Shown: piece by piece, positions 1-8,829 of the stretch
Numbering within the stretch: position 1 is the first letter of the stretch
Layout of the letters: each line of letters starts with the position of its first letter
Source: ZAX-1 sp046533095
GTDB lineage: Bacteria; Bacillota; Clostridia; Lachnospirales; Lachnospiraceae
Reading direction: 5' to 3'
Length of the DNA stretch: 64,000 bases
NCBI GenBank assembly: GCA_046533095.1
Contig: JAJQRA010000020.1
Coordinates: 171,240 to 235,239 of the forward strand
Notes under the pieces: generated by a model
The model's input: the letters and a program-made list of their open reading frames with translations, nothing else
Database searches by the model: none
Told to the model about the DNA's origin: nothing
Program-made: the position numbers and the translations under genes

Positions 1-173
1 CGATTGGACTTCCTCATGAAATCGCCCACGGCTCTCTACGGCTTACCATAGGGGAGGATACAACAAAAGAAGATATTGACTATACCATTGAAGCGGTAAA
101 GGAAATTATAACGCAGCTTAGAGAAATGTCCCCCTTATATGAGGATTTTACAAAGAAAAAGAGCGAGCAATAA
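1..173 (+). CDS. nifS: Cysteine desulfurase (NifS/IscS type), C-terminal end only
   Basis: The reading frame is open from the window edge (first full codon at 3) to TAA at 171-173 and gives the last 56 residues. They contain SLRLTIGEDTT, the conserved tail motif of group I NifS/IscS PLP enzymes, which take sulfur from cysteine for Fe-S clusters and thio-tRNA. The PLP lysine and catalytic cysteine lie outside the window. The next two genes are an IscU/NifU scaffold and MnmA, both users of persulfide sulfur, which fits this assignment well. The NifS versus IscS name cannot be decided from the fragment. Confidence 0.85.
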   Translation, partial: IGLPHEIAHGSLRLTIGEDTTKEDIDYTIEAVKEIITQLREMSPLYEDFTKKKSEQ

Positions 174-349
174 AAATTTAAGAAATAAGTAAACAGAACA
201 GGAAGAAAATAGGCAAACAGGACAGAAGCAAAATAAGAAAACAGGAGGAAAGCTTTCAATATAAAAATGATGATAATAAAAAATAAAAAAGAGTTTTCCG
301 TACAAAGACGATGATAATTTTGCAAAGGTAATATTAGGAGGAATCAGTT

Positions 350-787
350 ATGTATAGCGAAAAGGTAATGGATCATTTTAAAAATCCCAGAAATGTCGGG
401 GAGATAGAAAATGCAAGTGGAGTTGGGACGGTTGGCAATGCCAAATGTGGTGATATTATGAGGATTTTTCTAAATATCAATCAGGAGAATATTATTGAAG
501 ATGTTAAATTCAAAACGTTTGGTTGCGGTGCGGCAGTTGCAACGAGCAGTATGGCAACGGAACTTGTAAAAGGACGGACGGTTCAAGATGCCCTTACGAT
601 AACGAATAAAGCAGTAATGGAGGCGCTGGATGGGCTTCCACCTATAAAAGTACATTGCTCGTTATTAGCGGAAGAAGCAATTCATGCGGCACTCTGGGAC
701 TATGCAGTGAAAAATAAGATCAGTATAGAGGGATTGGTTAAACCAAAAACAGATATTGGTGAGGAAGCAATAGAAGAGGTGTATTAG
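350..787 (+). CDS. nifU: Fe-S cluster assembly scaffold, NifU/IscU type
   Basis: 145 residues, starting at an ATG placed after AGGAGG with 8 nt spacing. It is the scaffold on which [2Fe-2S] clusters are built from sulfur supplied by the desulfurase encoded just upstream. Three ligand cysteines are visible: in NAKCGD (about residue 33), in FGCGAA (about 59) and in KVHCSL (about 103). The aspartate after the first cysteine is the residue that makes cluster release possible in IscU. The protein is a single N-terminal-type NifU domain with a short acidic tail. Gene order nifS-nifU-mnmA with tiny gaps implies one transcript. The 177 bp between nifS and this gene is A-rich and holds nothing else that I recognise. 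Confidence 0.9.
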   Translation: MYSEKVMDHFKNPRNVGEIENASGVGTVGNAKCGDIMRIFLNINQENIIEDVKFKTFGCGAAVATSSMATELVKGRTVQDALTITNKAVMEALDGLPPIKVHCSLLAEEAIHAALWDYAVKNKISIEGLVKPKTDIGEEAIEEVY

Positions 788-790
788 GGC

Positions 791-1939
791 GTGCCGGATC
801 AATTTGATTTAAAGCTGGCTTCAAGGTATTTGAATGCACCGCTCCTAAGAAGTGGAAAAAAGAAAGTAGTAGTTGGAATGTCTGGAGGAGTGGATTCTTC
901 TGTTGCGGCCTATTTGCTAAAAGAACAAGGATATGAAGTGATTGGCGTTACGATGCAGATATGGCAGGATGAAGATGAATTTATGCAAGAGGAAAAGGGG
1001 GGCTGCTGTGGATTAAGTGCAGTAGACGATGCACGTAGAGTGGCGGCTGATTTAGATATTCCCTACTATGTCATGAATTTTAAAGCAGAGTTTAAAAAAC
1101 ATGTGATGGATTATTTCATTCGGGAATATCAAAAAGGGCGTACACCAAACCCATGTATTGCCTGTAATCGTTATGTAAAATGGGAATCACTGTTAAAACG
1201 TAGCCTCGACATTGGCGCAGACTATATTGCAACAGGCCATTATGCGCAAATCGCCCAACTTAACAATGGGAGGGTTGCACTCAAAACATCTGCTACCACA
1301 GCCAAAGACCAGACATACGCCCTTTATAATCTGACCCAATATCAGCTTGCCCATACCTTGATGCCGATAGGGAAATATACGAAAGATGACATTCGTGCCA
1401 CTGCAAACAAAATAGGACTGCGAGTAGCAAATAAACCGGACAGCCAAGAAATTTGCTTTATACCCGACAACGACTATGGCGGATTTATCGACCGCGAGGC
1501 AAAAGGGGAAATGCCAAAAACCGGAAATTTCATATTAAAAGATGGAACAGTCATAGGAACACACTGCGGAATCACGCATTATACCATTGGACAGCGCAAA
1601 GGATTAAACCTTTCTATGGGAAAACCGGTATTTGTAACAGAAATACGCCCTAAGACCAATGAAGTTGTAGTTGGTGACAATGAGGATGTATTCGCAGATT
1701 TGCTTTATGCGGACAACTTGCATTATATGTCAGTCAGTGAATTTAAAGAAGGCCAAAAATTGACTGCCAAAATCCGATATAGCCATAAAGGTGCACCATG
1801 TACCATACAACAGGTAGATGCAGATACACTGATCTGTAAATTCCATGAACCGGTACGAGCCATTACGCCGGGGCAGGCTGTCGTTTTTTATGATGGTGAA
1901 TTCGTAGCCGGAGGTGGTACCATCAAATGCAGCAGGTAA
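791..1939 (+). CDS. mnmA: tRNA-specific 2-thiouridylase MnmA
   Basis: 382 residues, close to the usual length for the family. MnmA adenylates U34 of tRNA-Lys, -Glu and -Gln and inserts sulfur. The PP-loop ATP site GMSGGVDSS is at residues 29-37. The first catalytic cysteine is in TPNPCIACN and the second in DSQEICFI. The GTG start sits 3 nt past the nifU stop, so translation is probably coupled. It adds about 22 residues before the PP-loop strand, and no better start is seen inside the frame. Sulfur most likely comes from the NifS-type enzyme of the same operon. Confidence 0.93.
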   Translation: MPDQFDLKLASRYLNAPLLRSGKKKVVVGMSGGVDSSVAAYLLKEQGYEVIGVTMQIWQDEDEFMQEEKGGCCGLSAVDDARRVAADLDIPYYVMNFKAEFKKHVMDYFIREYQKGRTPNPCIACNRYVKWESLLKRSLDIGADYIATGHYAQIAQLNNGRVALKTSATTAKDQTYALYNLTQYQLAHTLMPIGKYTKDDIRATANKIGLRVANKPDSQEICFIPDNDYGGFIDREAKGEMPKTGNFILKDGTVIGTHCGITHYTIGQRKGLNLSMGKPVFVTEIRPKTNEVVVGDNEDVFADLLYADNLHYMSVSEFKEGQKLTAKIRYSHKGAPCTIQQVDADTLICKFHEPVRAITPGQAVVFYDGEFVAGGGTIKCSR

Positions 1940-1945
1940 CCGTTT

Positions 1946-1974
1946 CGTCGTACATCTTGGCAAGATGTACGACG
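1946..1974 (+). terminator. Hairpin after mnmA
   Basis: A perfect 13-bp inverted repeat (arms 1946-1958 and 1962-1974, loop GGC) lies directly after the mnmA stop. Only a weak T-rich stretch follows, so it may be an imperfect terminator or an mRNA-stabilising hairpin separating mnmA from the next operon. Confidence 0.5.
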
Positions 1975-2020
1975 TATGATTTTGATTGTATTATAGATGA
2001 AAAAATAAGGAGGTCCGGCA

Positions 2021-3556
2021 TTGGAACTTACACAAAGCTATATTGATTCCTTGGCACCTAATGCCAATACCATTTCAAATGCTAAGGGTTTGGCGGCGAA
2101 CAAATTTCAAAAGCTATGCGTATCGCAGGACGACACGCTACTGTTTGGAGAGTGTGTGGGTAGCGGGAAAAACCCATATAAATGCTCGGTGGATTTTATT
2201 GACAAAGAAAACCCTATTGCAAGATGCTCGTGCCCTAGTCGGCAAATTCCGTGCAAACATGCAATGGGGCTTTTGTATGCCTATTTATATGCTTATAATC
2301 GAGGGAAAAGTTTTTCCATCGAAGAAGTACCTGCGGATATAACCGAAAAACGCGGCAAAATTGAAAAACGTGCTGAAACGAAGGAAAAGAAGATTGCGGA
2401 TGCCAAAATGCAGATGTCAGATGCAACAGCACAAAATCCGGATGCGCAAAATTTAGATGCACAAAAATTAAATGCGCAAAATCCTAAGGTGAAAAATTCA
2501 AAGGCGAAAATAACTGCTGCTAGAAAGAAAATAAATGTTCAATTAGAGGGCATAGATGTGGCGGAAAAACTTTTGAATAATATCGTTAAGACAGGCATAG
2601 CAAGCATAGATGCAGCTATGCGAAAGACATTCGATGAACAGGTGAAGCAACTTGGCAATTATTATATAGGTGGCATCCAGACAGCTTTTCATGATATATT
2701 GCTACATTTAAAAATGCAAAACGGCGATGATTATAGTTACAGCGACACCATATCCTCATTGCTTTATATGGGCGAGCTGATTAAAAAATCCCGTGAACAT
2801 CTAAAAGCCAAGCATGACAGCGAAAATCCATTAACGCTTTTCACCTCATCGGCGATTGAGGAGCAGATAGGGCATGTTTGGAAATTAGAGGAATTGATAC
2901 AATGCAATCGGTACATAGAAACGGTCGAAATGGCGCAATTGACTTTTTATAGCTACAGCGATGATGCACGGCGAGAATTTGTGGACGAAAGCTTATACAT
3001 TGAACTTCATGACGGCAACATCTATAAAACCGTGAATTATCGTCCCTACAAGGCATTAAAATATGTCAAAGCGGACGACAGCCACTACGATCTCATCAAA
3101 GCCAGCGAAGTATTTGTCTATCCGGGAGACGTAAACCCACGCGTGAGGTGGAACAAATATACGATGGAACCGTTGACTATGGAGCATGTAGCCCACATTA
3201 AATCTTTGGCTAAAAGCAATTTTGCCGAAACGCAAAAAGCGGTAAAGAACCAAATAAGAAATCCGCTGTCGGATAAAAATCCACTCTATCTGCTTTCTGT
3301 TTCAGATATTCAAATGATTAAAAATGACGAGGAAGAACAGTTGCATATTATTGACGAGCATGGTACAAAGCAGTTGCTTATGGATACGGGCTATATAGAT
3401 GTAAAATCCATGCCCTTTGTAAAACGCCTTGACAAAAAATTACTAATCGGTGGGGCGTTGCTTGTGATGTTCGCAAATGATATAGACGCAGGGCTGATTG
3501 CGGCAAAACCTTTAGCAGCGATAACCGATGGAGGCATTGTGCGTTTTATATACTAA
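2021..3556 (+). CDS. SWIM zinc finger protein (first gene of MoxR/VWA operon)
   Basis: 511 residues from a TTG start 7 nt after AGGAGG. The SWIM signature C-x-C-x(n)-C-x-H is present as C69, C71, C78 and H80, a zinc-binding motif thought to mediate DNA or protein contacts. After it comes a charged, probably disordered linker (about residues 105-172) with degenerate 5-residue repeats of the type AQNPD/AQNLD (137-160). The remaining roughly 340 residues are well structured but unrecognised. Four same-strand genes follow: HEAT-like, MoxR ATPase, DUF5682-like and VWA. From family knowledge, E. coli yehQ-yehP-yehM-yehL and actinobacterial clusters group similar proteins. The molecular role is unknown. 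Confidence 0.8.
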   Translation: MELTQSYIDSLAPNANTISNAKGLAANKFQKLCVSQDDTLLFGECVGSGKNPYKCSVDFIDKENPIARCSCPSRQIPCKHAMGLLYAYLYAYNRGKSFSIEEVPADITEKRGKIEKRAETKEKKIADAKMQMSDATAQNPDAQNLDAQKLNAQNPKVKNSKAKITAARKKINVQLEGIDVAEKLLNNIVKTGIASIDAAMRKTFDEQVKQLGNYYIGGIQTAFHDILLHLKMQNGDDYSYSDTISSLLYMGELIKKSREHLKAKHDSENPLTLFTSSAIEEQIGHVWKLEELIQCNRYIETVEMAQLTFYSYSDDARREFVDESLYIELHDGNIYKTVNYRPYKALKYVKADDSHYDLIKASEVFVYPGDVNPRVRWNKYTMEPLTMEHVAHIKSLAKSNFAETQKAVKNQIRNPLSDKNPLYLLSVSDIQMIKNDEEEQLHIIDEHGTKQLLMDTGYIDVKSMPFVKRLDKKLLIGGALLVMFANDIDAGLIAAKPLAAITDGGIVRFIY

Positions 3557-3629
3557 TGCGAAGGAAGTAGCCACCATATTTAAAACTAAATAAAATATTT
3601 TTAATCAATTAATATAGAGGAGGCATTTT

Positions 3630-5306
3630 TTGAAACTTCAAATTTTAAGTGATTTATATACCGAAACGAATCGTCTTTTTATAGCAGGAAGTAAATTTGC
3701 CCAAAATGATCCGCGTGTAATGAAATACATTCCGCAATTAGAAAAAATGGGTGAAAAAGTACCGGTTATGGCAAAATTAGCAGGAAAATATATAGATTTG
3801 GTAAAAGCGGATTCCGAAAATTCCGCATCTGCGCTTTTGGGCGCGGGTAATTTTTTGTATGCGGTTTTGGCAACGCAAGGTACTGTAGAAGTGGATGGCG
3901 AAACCGTTGAGCCAAAACTCTTTATCACAGAAATCCCCAAGACGCAAACCCCTTATTCAAGGCTGGAGCCTGTTATATCGGCACTTACGCTTTCAAAATC
4001 GGGGCGTTATGAGGTAGTGCAAAATGCATTTGACGAGGGATTGTTAAATGATTTCAGATTATATGGACCTTTGGCAACGGCACTTGATGACGGTTATTTG
4101 GAATTGGCAACTTTTGTTTGCAAGAACGTAATATTAAACATTGGCTCGATCATGATTCCCTATTTGTTGGAAACATATAACGAGCAGGGCAAAAGAGGCG
4201 ATGCCATGCGACTTGAGCTTTTAGGCGCATTTAAATATGAAGATGTGGAAAAGCTTGCCTTAAGTGCGGTTGTAAACGGTAGCCCCATGATTGCCGTGGA
4301 AGGTGTAAAAATATTAGGCATCAATAAAAATAATGAGCAATATTTATTGAAACTTGCCAATGATAGGAAGAGTGCAGTAAGAGAAGCGGCATTCATTGCC
4401 CTCATACGGATGGACTCAGCCGAGGGCAAAGAACTTATGATAAAAATGCTAGAAGGCTCCAAGTATAAGGATGCAGTCGAAGGGGCGGCGTTATGCACAG
4501 ACACTGCATACGTGACAAAAATAGTGGACCTTGTAAGTTCACATGTTGACACACCCGATAAATTTGAAGAAGTGCTACCCTGTTTAAGAAATAAAAACGA
4601 TGATTGTGTTTATGATTTTTATAAAAAGATTTTGGGGATGAACGCATATCAAAAAACGGTAAAAGATGGTGCACACGCTTACAATGCTCGCTATGGATCT
4701 AGGGTTGACAGCTTCATTTTTGATTGTTTGCTAGAAAATGGGACAAAGAAAGAACTCGAATTTTTTGAGGAATTATCCTATATAGATAAAAAGAAAGAGA
4801 TTCCCCTGCTGATGATGAAATATTTTCAATTGGCAACGAAATTTTACAGCCCGGAAAAAATATATGACAAATTTTCAGGGTATTATGCATCGTCCAAGAA
4901 CATCGGCATGATGGAAATGTATTTTAATAGTAGTGCTGTCATGGTTGACCGCTACAGCGATGATGCTGTAAAAAAATTTCATAAAATACTGGATGCAAAA
5001 TGGACGGCGCACTTTGTTAAAAAGAATGATTTCGTGGGGATTGCAGCGGCAACCTATGATCGCCCAAGCGAAACCAAGAACCTTATTCTAAAATGTGTGC
5101 GTAAGAAAATCGGTAAACCCAAAATTGATTCTGGCTTGGAAATTGCCATTGGCCTAATTCTAAAAAAACTGGATAAAGAAGAATTAAAAGAGCTTTCCGA
5201 TGCACTTCATCGTGAGGAAAAGGTCAACGACCGCCCAAACTATGCGGTAGCCCGTGCACTATCTAGTATAGTAACCGAATTAGATGGGAGAAACGAAGCA
5301 AACTAA
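3630..5306 (+). CDS. HEAT-repeat-like protein of the MoxR/VWA operon
   Basis: 558 residues, TTG start after GAGGAGG. No catalytic motif is seen. The region around residues 190-290 reads as successive amphipathic helix pairs, for example VREAAFIALIRMDSAEGKEL, typical of HEAT/ARM scaffolds. In equivalent clusters of other bacteria this slot between the SWIM and ATPase genes is often filled by an uncharacterised helical protein (DUF5691 type). I infer that this is the counterpart, but sequence identity to that family was not tested. Likely a scaffold or substrate adaptor for the adjacent ATPase-VWA pair. Confidence 0.65.
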   Translation: MKLQILSDLYTETNRLFIAGSKFAQNDPRVMKYIPQLEKMGEKVPVMAKLAGKYIDLVKADSENSASALLGAGNFLYAVLATQGTVEVDGETVEPKLFITEIPKTQTPYSRLEPVISALTLSKSGRYEVVQNAFDEGLLNDFRLYGPLATALDDGYLELATFVCKNVILNIGSIMIPYLLETYNEQGKRGDAMRLELLGAFKYEDVEKLALSAVVNGSPMIAVEGVKILGINKNNEQYLLKLANDRKSAVREAAFIALIRMDSAEGKELMIKMLEGSKYKDAVEGAALCTDTAYVTKIVDLVSSHVDTPDKFEEVLPCLRNKNDDCVYDFYKKILGMNAYQKTVKDGAHAYNARYGSRVDSFIFDCLLENGTKKELEFFEELSYIDKKKEIPLLMMKYFQLATKFYSPEKIYDKFSGYYASSKNIGMMEMYFNSSAVMVDRYSDDAVKKFHKILDAKWTAHFVKKNDFVGIAAATYDRPSETKNLILKCVRKKIGKPKIDSGLEIAIGLILKKLDKEELKELSDALHREEKVNDRPNYAVARALSSIVTELDGRNEAN

Positions 5307-5333
5307 GTAAAAGAAGTGGAAGGAGAAAATAAT

Positions 5334-6428
5334 TTGGCACAAAAAATGCAGGATATCCTCCGCCAACCAGCGGAAATACTTTATGAAAAAGAAATACAGG
5401 CATTGATTGCAGACGATAAAGACGAGAAGCCAACAGGCTGGCAGATGTCGCCTAGATCGGCATTAAAATTTATGATAGGCGGGAAAGCGGGGAAAACGGA
5501 CATAACTCCAAAATATGTAGGGTATAACAGACTAGTTGAGGTGGCTATAGCTACGCTATTGACAGACCGCGCACTGCTCTTAATCGGTGAACCGGGAACG
5601 GCTAAATCGTGGCTTTCGGAAAATCTTGCGGCAGCTATATGCAACAATTCCAACATGGTCGTTCAAGGTACGGCTGGAACGAGTGAGGAGCATATCCGCT
5701 ATTCATGGAATTACGCAATGCTTTTGGCAAACGGTCCAACAGAAGAAGCATTGATAAAAAGCCCAATATATCGTGCGATGGAAGATGGCGCAATTGCACG
5801 GTTTGAGGAAATAACGCGATGTGCGTCTGAAACGCAGGATGCATTGATCTCCATTATGTCTGAAAAAAATATTTCCATACCGGAATTGTCAAATGAACTT
5901 TATGCAAAGCGGGGTTTTTCTATCATCGCAACGGCAAACACCCGTGACAGGGGTGTAAACGATATGTCCGCCGCATTAAAAAGACGGTTTAATATTGTGA
6001 ATCTTCCCGCCCCTGCCGATTTGAAAACGGAAACGGATATTGTATCAAAAAGGGTTTCGGAAATATCGGCGAGCTATCAGTTAAAAGCTGCGCCGCCATC
6101 TACCGATGCTATTATAAAAGTAGTTACAATATTCCGCGAACTTCGGCGCGGCGCAACGCTTGATGACAAGCAGAAAATCAAATCGCCGAATGGGGTTATT
6201 TCCACTGCTGAAGCAATATCGCTTTTGACGAACTCTATGGCTCTCGCCGCAAGTTTCGGAACGGGTAAAATAAACGAGGCGGATATAGCTGCCGGATTGC
6301 AGGGCGCCATCGTAAAAGACGAGGAGAAGGACAAAATCGTTTGGAAAGAATATTTGGAAAACGTAATGAAAAAAAGGGGATTGGAATGGAGAAGCCTATA
6401 CAATGCGTGCCGGGAACTGAACGAATAG
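5334..6428 (+). CDS. MoxR-family AAA+ ATPase
   Basis: 364 residues from a TTG at 5334, chosen because AGGAG at 5321-5325 has normal spacing to it; an upstream in-frame GTG at 5316 has no ribosome binding site. Walker A GEPGTAKS is at about residues 85-92, the Walker B-type strand ARFEEI near 155, and sensor-1 IIATANTRDRG near 197. MoxR ATPases act as chaperones that remodel or load cofactors into partners and usually pair with a VWA protein, encoded here two genes downstream. The 3' end overlaps the next gene by 43 bp, indicating tight co-translation. Confidence 0.88.
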   Translation: MAQKMQDILRQPAEILYEKEIQALIADDKDEKPTGWQMSPRSALKFMIGGKAGKTDITPKYVGYNRLVEVAIATLLTDRALLLIGEPGTAKSWLSENLAAAICNNSNMVVQGTAGTSEEHIRYSWNYAMLLANGPTEEALIKSPIYRAMEDGAIARFEEITRCASETQDALISIMSEKNISIPELSNELYAKRGFSIIATANTRDRGVNDMSAALKRRFNIVNLPAPADLKTETDIVSKRVSEISASYQLKAAPPSTDAIIKVVTIFRELRRGATLDDKQKIKSPNGVISTAEAISLLTNSMALAASFGTGKINEADIAAGLQGAIVKDEEKDKIVWKEYLENVMKKRGLEWRSLYNACRELNE

Positions 6429-8722
6429 GACTGGAACGAGTTAATTTTTTTGGAGTGCGTCACCTATCCCCGGCAGCTTCTTATCATCTGATTAAATATT
6501 TGGACAAAATCAATCCGAAATGCGTGCTGATAGAGGCTCCCACCGATGCTTCTAGCTTGGTGCAATATATAGCAGATAGCCGTGTTACGCCGCCGATTGC
6601 TATTTTAGCATACACGGCGCAACTTCCCGTTTCCACTGTTTTATATCCGTTGGCAGATTATTCGCCGGAATACCAAGCCGTGCTATGGGGAATAGCACAT
6701 AGTGTGCATGTTGAATTTATTGATATCCCAACGGACGCTTCTATCAGCTTGAATGACTATAAAAATTATAAAGAAGACAAAGAAAGGCAAAGCGGCAAAG
6801 AAGATGTAAGTGGCAAAAACGATGATTATGAATATGCTTATAATTTGTATCAAAGTGTGGCGACAATTAGTGGCGAGGACAACTATGACAGCTACTGGGA
6901 ACGCAATTTTGAACATAATCTAATGGAAGATGCTTATAATCGTGCAATTACTCTGCAATCGGCCGAAATGCGCTCCCTTCTTGAAACAGACGCAAGCGAT
7001 CTTGTAAGGGAATCTTTTATGGCACGTAAAATTGCCGATGCCATCGTGGATAAGGGATATGCGCCTGCTGACATCGTTGTGATAACGGGGGCTTATCACG
7101 CAATGCGCTTAAAGACGCAAACGCAGCCAATGACAGATGAGGAAATGAAAAATCTTCCACGCCGCGAATCAAAATTAACGTTAATGCCCTATTCTTTTTA
7201 CAGGCTATCGAACCGTTTTGGATATGGGGCGGGCAATGCCGCACCGGAATATTACGAGCTGATGTGGCATTGCATGAAGCGGGGGCAGCTTGATCAATTA
7301 CCGATGGAATATATAACAAAATTAGGACGCTACATCAGAGAAACCGGAGGATATTGCTCTACGGCAAATGTGATAGAAGCGGTTCGATTGAGCTTTGCCC
7401 TTACCTACTTAAAGGGTGGCTCGTTGCCAACGCTTGATGATTTGCATGACGCTTGCATCGCGTGCATAGGTCATGGAAATCAGGACGAACTATTAACGGC
7501 AATTGCCATGTCGGATATAGGAGTGGCTTTTGGAAGTTTGCCGGAAGGATTGAGCCAAACGCCTATTCAAGACGACATGAACCGTGAGCTTAAGCGGCTG
7601 AAACTTGAAAAATATAAATCCACAATATCACAGCAATTGGATTTGGATTTAAGGGAAAATATAAAAGTAAAAACGGTAGAAGCAGCCTTTCTAGATTTGC
7701 ATCGCTCTACTTTTTTGCATAGATTGGCTTTCTTGGAGATCTCTTTTGCAAAGCAAGAGAAATCTAGCCAAGAAAAGGCGACATGGCGCGAAAATTGGAT
7801 ATTAAGCTGGTCGCCCGAAGCGGAAATACAATTAGTGGAATCCGTGTTGATGGGCGAAACGATAGAACTTGCATCTGCGTTTTTATTAAAGGAGCGCTTA
7901 GAGGAATGCAAGGATATTGTTTCGACGGCAAAACTCATTTCCAGCGCTTATTTATGCAAACTTACCAACAGCGTAGAAAATGCGGTAAAAACCCTACAAT
8001 ATATAGCGGCGGATTCGTCTGATTTTTCATCGCTAGCGCAAGCGGCGGCGGAACTTTCAAATTTAATTCAATACGGCAATATACGACAGGTAAATACATT
8101 CCCCCTTGCATCGATCTTGCGGGAATTGTTTTTTCGCGCTTGCCTTACGCTTGTGAAAGCTTCTGCTTGCGATGATAAAGCGGCGACAAAAGTGGTGGAC
8201 GCAATCGGCATGATGCATACCATATCACAGGATAATTTTGAATTGATAGATGACGAAGCGTGGGTTAAGGCTTTGCAGGAGCTAGCGGCACGGGACGATA
8301 AAAACGCAAAACTTTCCGGTTTGGCATTTGCAATTTTATTGGAAAGAGACTTCATAACGGAAGAATTTTGCTCGAAAGAAATAAGAAGAAGGCTATCGCC
8401 AGGCATACCGGCGGATATTGGAGCTGGCTGGTTTGAAGGTATGAGCATGCGCAACCATTATGCGCTGCTATCGCGCGTGGAACTTTGGCGTGAACTTGAC
8501 GATTATATAAAATCATTGGAGGACGAGGAATTTAACAGAAGCGTGGTTTTTATGCGCCGTGCATTCGGCGGCTTTGAGCCACGTGAAAAAGAAAGCATAG
8601 CAGAACTTTTAAGTGAACTTTGGGGACTTGATGCTACAAGCACGGCAGTGATGCTAAATAGTGAGCTAGACGAAGATGAACTTGGTGCACTTGCAGAATT
8701 AAGTGAATTCGACTGGGATTAA
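6386..8722 (+). CDS. DUF5682-like large protein of the MoxR/VWA operon
   Basis: 778 residues from ATG 6386, which follows AAGGGGA; a longer in-frame start at 6341 exists inside the ATPase gene but lacks a ribosome binding site. The N-terminal part (FFGVRHLSPAASYHLIKYL, then LIEAPTDASS) and the later VVITGAYHAMRL resemble the DUF5682 family (E. coli YehM), which is distantly like ChaN/EreA-type folds. The C-terminal 400 residues are helical. A lysine/aspartate-rich insertion lies near residues 125-150. The function is unknown. Its place between MoxR and VWA genes suggests a regulator or client of the ATPase. Confidence 0.75.
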   Translation: MEKPIQCVPGTERIGLERVNFFGVRHLSPAASYHLIKYLDKINPKCVLIEAPTDASSLVQYIADSRVTPPIAILAYTAQLPVSTVLYPLADYSPEYQAVLWGIAHSVHVEFIDIPTDASISLNDYKNYKEDKERQSGKEDVSGKNDDYEYAYNLYQSVATISGEDNYDSYWERNFEHNLMEDAYNRAITLQSAEMRSLLETDASDLVRESFMARKIADAIVDKGYAPADIVVITGAYHAMRLKTQTQPMTDEEMKNLPRRESKLTLMPYSFYRLSNRFGYGAGNAAPEYYELMWHCMKRGQLDQLPMEYITKLGRYIRETGGYCSTANVIEAVRLSFALTYLKGGSLPTLDDLHDACIACIGHGNQDELLTAIAMSDIGVAFGSLPEGLSQTPIQDDMNRELKRLKLEKYKSTISQQLDLDLRENIKVKTVEAAFLDLHRSTFLHRLAFLEISFAKQEKSSQEKATWRENWILSWSPEAEIQLVESVLMGETIELASAFLLKERLEECKDIVSTAKLISSAYLCKLTNSVENAVKTLQYIAADSSDFSSLAQAAAELSNLIQYGNIRQVNTFPLASILRELFFRACLTLVKASACDDKAATKVVDAIGMMHTISQDNFELIDDEAWVKALQELAARDDKNAKLSGLAFAILLERDFITEEFCSKEIRRRLSPGIPADIGAGWFEGMSMRNHYALLSRVELWRELDDYIKSLEDEEFNRSVVFMRRAFGGFEPREKESIAELLSELWGLDATSTAVMLNSELDEDELGALAELSEFDWD

Positions 8723-8800
8723 GTGAAATGGATAGAAATAAGTGGAATTGGTAGAAATAAGCGGAATGGATAGAAATAAGTGGAATGGACTGAAATAATT
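8700..8800 (+). repeat. 19-20 bp tandem repeat starting inside the DUF5682-like gene
   Basis: Five degenerate copies of a unit like TAAGTGGAATGGATAGAAA run from the last seven codons of the upstream gene to 25 bp before the VWA ribosome binding site. The first copy is coding and the others are not. The unit spacing is 20, 19, 19, 19. Confidence 0.8.
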
Positions 8801-8829
8801 GGAATTAATATTAAAGGAAGGAATTTTTA

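Noticed and set aside
80..325. Minus-strand 81-codon frame rich in Phe, Leu and Tyr
   Set aside because: It mirrors an A-rich spacer between nifS and nifU and has no ribosome binding site or family resemblance.
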